Below are positions 55,552-64,000 of a stretch of 64,000 nt of DNA, piece after piece. The notes beneath the pieces were generated by a model. That model worked only from the letters and a program-made list of their open reading frames with translations. It was not told where the DNA came from and did no database searches. The stretch is from Ryuthela nishihirai. Its lineage: Eukaryota > Arthropoda > Arachnida > Araneae > Heptathelidae. The translations under genes and the position numbers were made by a program. Position 1 is the first letter of the stretch; each line of letters starts with the position of its first letter. Where the stretch lies: contig JAWZYU010000018.1 of the NCBI GenBank assembly GCA_038380435.1, positions 47,293,251-47,357,250 on the forward strand, given 5' to 3'.

Positions 55552-55860
55552 TTTGGTCCAAGGGGACAATTCGTCCTAATTTTTGCAATAATCCCGTCCC
55601 TTTGGACCGTTTGGTCCAAGGGGACAATTCGTCCTAATTTTTGCAATAATCCCGTCCCTTTGGACCGTTTGGTCCAAAGGGACGGGATTATTGCAATTCG
55701 GACTATTCAAAGCAATTCGGATTATTGCAATTCGGATATTCAAAGGGACGGGAAATATTTCATTCGTCCAACCCCGTTTGGTCCAAAGGGGATAATTCGT
55801 CCAAATTGTTCCAATGGACTATTCGTCTAAGGGTATGATTCGTCCAATGCTTCTTTTAAT
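55552..55860. repeat. 58-bp tandem duplication and inverted GTCC repeats
   Basis: 'tttggtccaaggggacaatt' starts two nearly identical adjacent 58-bp units (about 55552 and 55610). The next 'tttggtccaaagggacggga' runs into the complement of 'cccgtccctttggacc', forming a hairpin-capable stretch. Confidence 0.88.
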
Positions 55861-55874
55861 AGTAGTGTTGGATC

Positions 55875-56450
55875 GGGCGGGGGGTAGAGCAAGAGCTCCC
55901 TCATTTGAGAATCCTAGTAAGGGTAATGGAGTCAAACAATTATTAAACTTGTGCATACTTCAAGCGTTTTTTAAAGAAATTTATAACGATCTTTCAAACG
56001 GAGAGAGTAATAATAAATCACTCAGAAGTAAAACAACAAAAAAACTGTCCGAAACTCTCATACAGTAAATGTATTTTGAAGATTAAAATTTTTTAAAAAT
56101 CGAAATTTCGTGAATCTTGAAAAATTAAGTCCTGAGAGGTGACTAGATTGTCTTGGAACTGATTGCCCACATCATCCCAGCACACGAGGCTGGATCTACC
56201 GGAGAAGGGTGACAAGAGGGCTATGCCCCCTGTTTCAGAATGGGAGTAAGGGTAAAAAAGCAAAAAAAAATATACTAATTTATTTATATTTGATGCATTT
56301 TTCAATTTTTTTAAACCATCAAAACTGATGGTGAAATGTTATACGTCATTGGAAATAAAGTCTCTTGTCCCTTCTATTTATATTTTCCGGCTCGATTGTA
56401 ATTTTTGCCCTTCCCCCCTCGTTTTTTTTCTAGATCGAGGCTTGCCAGTA
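55875..56450. repeat. CCGGATCTA-family sequence inside the MULE
   Basis: At least two segments are seen. One at about 55875-55990 has 'agtaagggtaatggagtcaa'. One at about 56185-56450 has inverted ends ('gaggctggatctaccgg' and 'tctagatcgaggcttgccag') and 'atgggagtaagggtaaaaaa'. They match the element at 32571 in wording, so one or two hAT-like MITEs probably inserted into the larger element. Confidence 0.45.
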
Positions 56451-57619
56451 CATAACCTTCCGTTTTAAAGACCTTCTATTTCAAACCTTCCGTTTTAAAG
56501 ACCTTTTAAAAAATTTCTTTCAAAATGTGTGATATTTATTGAGTTAAGATTTTTTTCTCTCCAATTCGGTTATTAACAATCTCGAGGGTAGCGGCTGGCT
56601 CTTCTCTCTACAGCCCCGAGATCTATTCCTCGTGGGCAGGCCAATATCTAGAAAAAAAAAATCGAAGGCGGGGGGGGAGAAACTCAATCGAATCTTTTCT
56701 CCTAAACAGCCCTTTTTCCGACTGTCGTATTTTATGTCGTCTTTCTTAGTGCAACTAGATTCCATGATTCAAAACGAATCAAAATGCGTGTTAGTGAACT
56801 TCATAAATAAAATTGCCTATTTTCGTAAATTAATGGGAAAAGCATGGTGATCATGTATTGCTTTTAAAATTATTCTCAAATAAAATGGTTAATGGTGATA
56901 ATACGTGTGGTGACGTAACACATGTTTTTTAATAGTGAACTTCAAAAAAATTATTAACCCAATATAAATTGAAAGCCAAAACAAATCGATCAACGAAATT
57001 AAAGCTTAATCAAGGAATTCTAAATATATTCGATTTATATATTTGACTTCGAATTGTGCGTAGTAAAAATGCAGCAGCAGCGTTTTTAGGTGGTATTCTC
57101 CCACTTACTGGGTAGCTCAGGAACTAAAAATATACGCGTGAAAAATTAGACCCTTTCCTCCATCGAACTCAAAAGTGCCATCGATATCGGTTGATTATTA
57201 TCAGAAACGTTGTGTGCACAGACAGACGCAATCTTAAATCAATGGAACTTAATCCTTTCAAACCTAGCAATAACATAAACAAGTTTTGTTTTCAAGAAAA
57301 TGTGCTAAAACAAATTTAAAAAATGAAATATTTGTTTCAGAACAATAACCATGAAATATAACATTTCATCGCCATTTAGCACTTTTGGACGAGTTCTCTC
57401 ATTTGACAAATAGGCTTTAGACAAACATTTAACAAATAGGCTTTAGACAAACTGTCCCATTGGACGAATCGGCTTTTGACGAATTGTCACATTAGACGAA
57501 ACGTCTCTTTAGACCTATTGTCCATTGGACAAATTGTCCCCTTTAGACGAATCGGCATTGGACGAAACGACATTAGATCAGTTGGCGTTAGACGAATAGT
57601 ACCAGATACCGTCCTTATT

Positions 57620-58254
57620 TTCACTCCGTTTCATCGGTATACGGTAAATCCGCTATTTCACTACGTTTCACCAGAATACGGAAATGTTAATGTTGTCTTT
57701 AACGTTTCCAAGAAAGTTCATTTAATGAATATAAAACGGAACCATGCGTAACATTTAAAACGACTGAAAACCTTAGACACTTTCTGATTTTCTTGTTTCT
57801 TAAAAATAAACAATCGTTTACACAAGGATATTATTAATGGCTTATTAATCAGGATCTCTGATTACGAAAACAGACTAAATGAGAAAACTAAATAAAAAAG
57901 AAACAAAGCACAGTGAGTAACAATTTCATTTTGTTTTAGCTTAAAGGAGAAATTTACCACAACTCATAATTAAGATATGAAGAAGGTTATATCTGTAAAA
58001 GTTAATCCTTCAAAATAAGGTTGTTGAGTGAAAAAAATGTGACTGTTACGGATAAAAATATTTTCCGACCTGGTCGTTAAAGTTTTAATTTTCATTTAAA
58101 AGATGCAGAAAGTGCTATTTAGCAGAGGGCCTAATCAAACATTTGTAGGCAATGTTTTCGTATTTTGACAAAGTTAAAAATTCCTCATCAGAAGTTATCA
58201 TTTCCCTCCATGTAATAAATGTCATCAAAATCCCTGTCCTTTTTTCTCATAGAA
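57620..58254. other. AT-rich non-coding stretch, nothing recognised
   Basis: No coding frame or repeat family noted between the Mutator-like element and the following hAT-like MITE. Confidence 0.45.
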
Positions 58255-58751
58255 CAGTGGTTCTTAACCGGTGATACACACTCTCTGCGGGTGTGAAACA
58301 TTGTTAGATAATTTTAAGATCAATGATCATATACAAAGAGAAAAGTAACTTTTTACAATGTATACTTATGTGAGATAGGATTTTCGTATCCCATATATAT
58401 ATATATTAAAATAAAGACCAGAAAACCGCTTGAATGTGAATGATGACATTCGTGTGGCAATTTCAAAAAAATTGTTCCGTTTCTTGATATCTTGCGCTTA
58501 TCGTGATTATTACCCAAAACAGGACAGCAAAAGAGTCATTGAGCCTGTAATTTAATTTTAATATTATATTCAAATTAAATAAGACATAATAATGTCTCTG
58601 TCACTCTTATAGTTTTACTCCGTTTTAAAAAACGTTTCCCCTGAAAAAGTGTAAAAAAATATATAAAAACTTATCTAACAAAGAATTTTGGTTTAGGAGT
58701 GCGAGAACATATTTTGAGAATCAACCTTCTTAATGAAGTTAAGAACCACTG
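58255..58751. mobile_element. hAT-like MITE, CAGTGGTTCTTAAC termini
   Basis: CAGTGGTTCTTAACCGG at the left and its complement GTTAAGAACCACTG at the right are 497 bp apart. The flanking octamers 'tcatagaa' and 'tcgttgaa' agree at 6 of 8. The interior is AT-rich with no transposase. It shares the terminal motif with the element at 39735. Confidence 0.82.
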
Positions 58752-58759
58752 TCGTTGAA

Positions 58760-59215
58760 AATATAATTCTTAAATATACAATATAATTCTGAATTAAAGT
58801 AAATCAGTATTTTATTTTTCCCATTTCATGCGTCTTTTAAACACGTTTAAATAATTTCATACAAAGTGTTATTCCTGATATCTGAAGCAGTACAATATTT
58901 TTAAGGCTTTGGTTTAGAACAGCATGAAAATATCAACGCGTAGTATGGGGTTATCAATGCATAGTTGGAATTATCAACACAAAAATATACATTGTAATAT
59001 AAGAAAGATAGAAGAAACAGTATGAAATAAATATAGAAGAAATAATTACTTACTACTATAATCTAAAAAGGTAAACAGCAAAGAATGAAATAAAAATGTT
59101 TAAAATTAAGTAATTAAAGTAAAATTAAATATTCTTGATTATTTTCAAGGTGAAGTTGGAAAAACAAATTACAACAATGTAAAGAAACAGAGAAAAAAAC
59201 GACAACATTGCCATG
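58760..59215. other. AT-rich non-coding stretch, nothing recognised
   Basis: Strongly AT-rich spacer between two MITEs, with no frame or motif worth naming. Confidence 0.45.
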
Positions 59216-59217
59216 TA

Positions 59218-59435
59218 CACCTATCCCTCGATTTACACTGACGATAGGTTCCGCACAAAACCGTGTAAATCGAAATCCGTGTAATCGAAATCAAAACCGT
59301 GTAAATCGAAACTGAATTATGCACATTTTAGTGCTTTTTTTTTCGTTTTACACGGTTTTACATAGCAAAATCCAAGATTTCGATTTACACGGTTTTGTGC
59401 GGAACCTATCATCAGTGTAAATCGAGGGATAGTTG
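59218..59435. mobile_element. Tigger/pogo-like MITE with TA target sites
   Basis: The left arm CACCTATCCCTCGATTTACA and the complement of the right arm, CAACTATCCCTCGATTTACA, continue as near-perfect inverted arms of about 60 bp containing 'ggttccgcacaaaaccgtgt'. TA flanks both ends. The middle has internal 'accgtgtaaatcgaaa' repeats. The CCCTCGATTTAC terminus is reminiscent of pogo/Tigger elements, which is family inference; there is no coding capacity. Confidence 0.85.
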
Positions 59436-59437
59436 TA

Positions 59438-60338
59438 TATATATATATGAATACACTAAACTATAACAGTTCTTCATGTAAAAAATATGTAAAGCAATAT
59501 AATCAAATATTTCAAATTTTCGAATGGACCACATCTTTAACTTTCTAGATTGAATTTCTTTTTACGGTCAGATTTATTATAATATGAATTACATTTCTTT
59601 TTCTTTTTCTTTTTTTTAGGGAGTGGGGTAGTATAGAGAAGACAGTGAAAAAAATCCAGATTAAATTAGAACATACTCTGAATTTTGGGAAGCAGTAAAT
59701 ACAGATACTACAAATTATAATAATTCATGATTTTTGAAAAAAAAAATGTAGAAATGAGAAATTATTAATATCAGAAGTTGAAAAGAAAATGGGAGGATTA
59801 AAACAAGATGCAAAAGATGAAGATTTTAATGAATAGAAAGAAAAAAAAAACTAATCATGAGAAATGCGAATGAGGTAAGTGAGTATAATTAAGACCACTG
59901 CACTACTAATATAGAAAACTGAAGAGTACGCCATCGATACAACAAAAGTAGAGGATTACAGCTCCGTCATTTAAGATGAAGAAAGATGAAAATAAGAGGA
60001 GTAGGGAGACGGGAACGAAAAATAATTAAAGCGGGTAGATTAAAGCAAAGGCCAGTCAACATTTAGTAATTGAAAAAGAGGAGCTGAAAGACAATTTGTC
60101 GGGTAGTAAGCTGAAAAACAAAAAGAGCATTTGAAAATGACTGGGAAAAAAAGGAGGATATTGCTGCAAAGTAAGATATTCTGAAATTTTTTAAATGTAG
60201 ATAAATGTTTCAAATGTAAATGAATAGCGAACGATGCGTGAGACATAACATATCAGAGAAGATACATGTAATATGCATAAAAATATTTTATTTATTAATA
60301 AAATATATAGGACATAACAAGAAACGTAGCATTCTTAC
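59438..60338. other. Probable intron sequence, nothing recognised
   Basis: Purine-rich, AT-rich sequence downstream (on the minus strand) of the splice donor at 60338. No further exon was found. Confidence 0.45.
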
Positions 60339-60449
60339 CACCTTCAGCTTCACAGATGAGGGTAACGTATGCTCCTTCATCATAAGGTCCAATAGTGTCA
60401 CGAAGGCGTTGTCCATGTTCATCCATTATAATTACTTCTTGAGGAGGAA
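60339..60449 (-). CDS. Internal exon, immunoglobulin domain of a Sidestep-like cell-surface protein
   Basis: The minus strand shows a pyrimidine-rich acceptor (tatttatttcag) immediately before 60449 and a donor (gtaagaat) starting at 60338. Between them are 111 bp, open in one frame, with phase 1 at both ends; such symmetric exons are typical of Ig domains. The translation begins (V)PPQEVIIMDEHGQRL and ends GAYVTLICEAEGG. The L-I-C-E-A is the B-strand cysteine region of an Ig domain, and PP..V.I.DE.G.......GPY.EG is the pattern I know from the start of the second Ig domain in arthropod Sidestep-family proteins (neuronal guidance, Beat-binding membrane proteins). Family naming is from memory. 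Flanking exons are not visible in this window, so gene identity is provisional. Another extracellular Ig-superfamily protein is the main alternative. Confidence 0.72.
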
Positions 60450-61169
60450 CTGAAATAAATAGGATTAAATAAAGAGCTTTATTGTTTTGATACATATTTA
60501 TCTAAGTAACAACATGAAAAGAGTTGCTGAAATCATAGGCTCTCACTCTATAACAAATTATTGGGGAAACTGACTTGTTTAACCGTTTTAAATTCTAAGT
60601 TTTGTCATAGAAAATAAAATACTTTCATTTGAATGGGCTTTATTTATTAAAGTACGAATAATAACAATAATTTCTAACCATTTTGTCGAAATTTAATACA
60701 TATATATTAATCTGCAAATACCGTCCCAAAAGTTGCAAAATTCTAAAATTTCAGAAAGCACTAAAAGGCAATAAAAATAAAAAGCAATAATTTATATGCA
60801 TCATGTCATGATAAACACATCAAATGAATGACACCTGCGAAACAGTTTTGTGGATTCTTGTGAAATACAGTAAAACAGCTCTTGTTGTGTGTCATGCAAC
60901 TTCAATGCAATTGTGCGTAGATTCTGTTATTACCATAGATGACACCAAAATACAGTCCATTCCTGTATATCAATGGCTGGTCTACACTTTACAAGCATTG
61001 CAAGACCACAAGCACCTCTTCCCATGTTAAAAAATTATCGGAGAATATTAATCTTTGCGATGGATGATCATATTCAAGTTGGAGGAAGTAAAGTGTGGTG
61101 CAAAAACATTACGTTACAGGGGCAAAATTAGTTTTTTTATTATATTGCAAAATAATTTTTTTAATTTCA
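60450..61169. other. Probable intron sequence, nothing recognised
   Basis: Lies upstream of the exon on the minus strand; AT-rich. The plus ORF at 60824-61030 is not supported by splice signals or motifs. Confidence 0.4.
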
Positions 61170-61236
61170 TTACATAATTATATGTAATTATTAAATTCAC
61201 TTTTGATGAATTTAATAATTACATATAATTACGTAA
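61170..61236. repeat. 30-bp inverted repeat with one mismatch
   Basis: 'ttacataattatatgtaatt' continuing to 61199 pairs with 61207-61236 around a 7-bp loop. Very AT-rich; possibly a small MITE or simple hairpin. Confidence 0.85.
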
Positions 61237-61320
61237 TTACCGAGTCAAAAAGATTAGCACGTAAAAAAGTCATTTCTTAAATATTAATATTCTAAATTAT
61301 GTTTATCCCATAATACTGAT

Positions 61321-61516
61321 GGGTTGAGTTGGGTTTTTAATTCTGAGCGGCACTTTTTTGCACAAAATGGGCTAAATGGCCAAGTCATAAGGATCCCGAA
61401 GGCTCAGAAAGTTGGGGGAGTGGACCCACTGGAACAGCTGTTGGGAGACAGATGGTAGCCTCGTGTTAACGCCATCCAGTGTGTTCTTTACCGTGCACAG
61501 GGTATCGCTCTCCCCA
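61321..61516 (-). repeat. SINE-A copy, head missing
   Basis: From 'gggttgagttgggttttta' and 'ctgagcggcacttttttgca' through 'ggaacagctgttgggagaca' to 'cgtgcacagggtatcgctct'. The tRNA-like half is absent, so it is 5' truncated on its own strand. Confidence 0.88.
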
Positions 61517-62431
61517 CTAATTTAATAAGGGTGGGAGAGTCATATAAGGGGAATTTAAGGGAAAGGTGCGTTCCCGAATATATTTCTGAACCCACGTTTC
61601 ATAACATTAAAAGTGATCTGCTGTTGAATTACTGGTAGCTAGTCCCTAATCTATAAAAAATATGGGGTGGAATTCTATTGCAGTATAAAATTTTCCTGTC
61701 TGTTTAAGGAGTAGAAAAATGTTCTTGAAAAATTCGTGACTTATACATAAGCTTAACAATTTTTGCATCTATTACACTTATTGGAATTCTCAAGTGGGAA
61801 TGGACACTCCCCAGCTAGATCGATTCCTTCTGGTAGCATATCAAGCTATTGCGAAATGAATGCTGTGAAATATCAGATCAATCGATTTACAATGGAGTTA
61901 TTGTCTAGCTGATATTTTCATAAACCTTTATAGCAGATATTTCGATCAGCAATTCTGAGTTCAGTTGTGAAGCACCAAATACTTTATCTGTTAATTCAGA
62001 GTTATGGATGTTGTAATAAATCATATCTGGTAAACTAACATTTTTTATAGTATTCTAAAAATAACTAACGTAATCTTCCACAAACTTACTCATTGTCTAT
62101 TATACATTTGTCTCTTTGTTCAGGAATGCTTGCTGAATGACAAGAGCTAGGATCACCTAATTTTGTATATGCAGTTTCCCCTTAAAATCTAGAGCAAGGT
62201 ATGAGTTTTTCATCTAAAATTTCTTCGCCCCCAAAAAATAAGATAAAATATCTCCTCAACGGTAAGAGGGGAGGATACTAAACTCGCTATATAGCGTCAT
62301 CTTCATGTTTTTTTTATCCATTAATTATTATTAAATTAAAGATAAATTTTGGAACTATTGCAAGTTAATTTTTTAACTTTACTAATTACTGAAACCTGTG
62401 TTAGTTTAATGTGAATTCCAACAATATATGA
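61517..62431. other. AT-rich non-coding stretch
   Basis: No gene is recognised. 'cttattggaattctcaagtg' to 'ccagctagatcgattcc' (about 61780-61830) faintly resembles the CCGGATCTA hAT-like family. Confidence 0.4.
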
Positions 62432-62820
62432 GACTGGGTGGCTCAGTCGGTAGAGCGTCAGGCCCGTAATCTGCAGTTCCCAGATTCCAGTCCCAGCTGG
62501 GTTAGTGTTGAGATTTACCTCCGCAAAACTCTTCGCCCTGCCCACGGTCAATAGGGGGACACCGATGGGCTTGGAAAGGGGGCAGTTCGTCCGTCGTATG
62601 GGACGTTAAGCCGTGGCCCAATATGTGGAAAATCCATACCCGGTGCACGTTGAACAAAATACTGAATGCCTTGACGCGAGGCTACCATCTGTCTCCTAAC
62701 AGCTGTTCCTTTGGGTCCCTTTTCTGAGCCTTCGGGGTCCTTGTGACATGCAATTTAGACCATTGTGTTCAAAAAATAATTTTCAGAGGATTTTTTGCTC
62801 AGAGGTAAACCAACCCATCA
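62432..62820 (+). repeat. SINE-A, full length, older
   Basis: The A box GGCTCAGTCGG is intact and the B box is degraded ('cagattccagtccc'). The body has 'tgggacgttaagccgtggcc' and 'gaggctaccatctgtctcct', and the tail is GGTAAACCAACCCATC. The flanks 'caatatatgag' and 'caatgtattag' look like a decayed TSD. It lies in the presumed intron of the Ig-domain gene, in antisense to it. Confidence 0.88.
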
Positions 62821-64000
62821 ATGTATTAGAAATGTAAAGTCTTTGCGTTTAGCAACACCACGTAATTTCCACGGATCTATTTGCAAATGTAACGCAATGT
62901 AAATATCCACGGAACCATTTTAAAACTTTAATATGTAAATATTGATTGATCAGTTTTCGAATAATGTCGAATTGAAGGATTCATTTCATACTGTAACAGC
63001 AAATTCATTTATTATGAGATTATTCATAGATCCATTTGTACACACATCCTAAATTTCAACACGGCATTTTTTGTACTTGCATGATTTATCACACATAAAC
63101 ATTATTTATAAAGTATATTTGTGTTCGTTTTTAGTCGTAAACCTGCAGAGCTATATATATATAGCGATATAAAAGTTTAAAAAAACTATTGAAGTGTTTG
63201 TAAATACTTATGTTCATGCTCTAGTAATAGCTCCACTGTTGACATTGTTTTTACGGCTATATATATAAGTTACATATTAGAGTGACTCTAGTACAGTATA
63301 AGACAAATAGTTTATCCTGAAAGATAGAATTAAATAACATACATCAGTACTTCGATTATTGATACCTCAGTACCTTTGATACAAACATCTTGTTATATCA
63401 AATATCTTGTTATATTTGTGAAAGACATGTTATTACACTCCATAAGGCAGACGCTCGATCCCACAGTTCAAAGATTTTTCCTTAGCTCTTGAAGAGCAAC
63501 AAAGTATACATCGATATTTGGGTCTCTACTCCAGCGGCAAATATTTGTACGGTTTCCAAAGACCACTACTCTTGCTGTTTACAGTGAACTCACCACAAAA
63601 CTAGAACACCAAGATGCATTGGTTTCCCAGGTGTTGGCTCAAATATTAGAAAAATGCTCTGTACCGCTTCAGTACCTGTAGCCAAACTATTTATTCTTCG
63701 ACAACTGCTGAAAGTTCCAGAAGCACATGAGAGTTTTTTTTTCCTTTTATCGTCTCGTTTTTTTTTTCGTCTTCCGTTCTTTCTTTTTTTATCTGATGTA
63801 TAGGGAACTACGAGAACAAGTTTCCTAAGAGCCACAACGGTCAGAAATCGTAGGAGAGATGAGATGTGTTTTCCCCTTTTTTTTTTGCATCGTAAATCAA
63901 TGTTTTTTTTTTCGAAACTCTCATGATAAACACACCCATACTTTTGATATCTTGAAAGTTCTGGCGTCTCATCATCATGTAATACCGTTATTCCGTGGTC
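62821..64000. other. AT-rich non-coding stretch to the window end
   Basis: No exon or repeat was recognised. Several 8-10 base T and A runs occur near 63730-63910. The minus ORF at 63590-63835 contains a Lys/Arg-rich low-complexity run from the T/C-rich strand and is not credible. Confidence 0.45.

Larger units (their letters stand above)
55510..57610. mobile_element. Mutator-like (MULE) or foldback-type element with 9-bp TSD
   Basis: 'gtccttatt' flanks the element exactly (55501-55509, 57611-57619); 9-bp duplications are characteristic of Mutator-like transposases. The left end (CGGTCCCGCACCTTTCGTCT) and the complement of the right end (GGTATCTGGTACTATTCGTC) align from TTCGTCT onward. Both continue into 'aatgtcgttt(g/c)gtccaa' and GGACAATTCGTCC-type repeats. 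The left TIR region is expanded by a 58-bp tandem duplication; the right (57380-57600) is an irregular GACGAATTGTCC array. The interior shows no transposase and contains CCGGATCTA-family sequence. Confidence 0.75.

Noticed and set aside
63590..63835. Lys/Arg-rich minus-strand ORF.
   Set aside because: The basic run comes from a T/C-rich low-complexity tract; no homology or splice support.

Overview
This is an AT-rich, gene-poor stretch of a eukaryotic nuclear genome, almost certainly from an arthropod and possibly a chelicerate such as a spider. The grounds are an intron-flanked exon that looks like an arthropod Sidestep-type immunoglobulin domain, Tc1/mariner, hAT, piggyBac and Mutator-like elements, an RTE-clade LINE with (ATG)n tails, and several tRNA-derived SINE families. 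No bacterial operon, rRNA, CRISPR array or intact host gene is visible. The lineage is an inference; the repeat content is read directly.

The one host coding segment I can support is a 111-bp minus-strand exon at 60339-60449 with a clean acceptor, donor and phase-1/phase-1 ends. Much of the window to its left may be intron of that gene or intergenic DNA; the sequence does not decide which.

Everything else recognisable is mobile or repetitive. The dominant family, here called SINE-A, is about 390 bp. It has a tRNA-like head with A and B boxes, a conserved body and a tail reading GGTAAAACAACCCAAC. Several copies (7222, 16556, 20220, 21188, 22402, 24376) have target-site duplications (TSDs) of 10-12 bp, so they are young; a dozen others are old. 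An RTE-clade LINE occurs as one nearly full-length copy (11584-14975, broken by one stop codon and one 1-bp deletion), three defective copies (15285, 28413, 40373) and two 3' stubs (24764, 54738).

DNA transposons include two broken Tc1 elements with terminal inverted repeats (TIRs) (7654-9024, 9363-10699), a mariner-type remnant (3335-3850), hAT-like elements with 8-bp TSDs (37, 32571, 39735, 58255), a TTAA-flanked piggyBac-like MITE (52687), a 2.1-kb Mutator-like element with a 9-bp TSD (55510-57610) and short hairpin MITEs (2489, 37077, 59218). There is also a 1054-bp solo LTR inside a SINE, an RNase H remnant of an I/Jockey-type LINE (48294-49206) and a decayed multicopy protein gene (49930-51501).

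The most informative feature is the nesting. A SINE sits in an RTE copy that sits in a hAT-like element; a solo LTR, a piggyBac MITE, a hAT MITE and an RTE stub each interrupt SINE-A copies; a SINE lies in the 3' tail of an RTE stub. Together they give a relative order of activity. A second point is a minisatellite near 39 kb whose 33-bp unit resembles an internal segment of SINE-A. I found no sign of a new multi-gene system.
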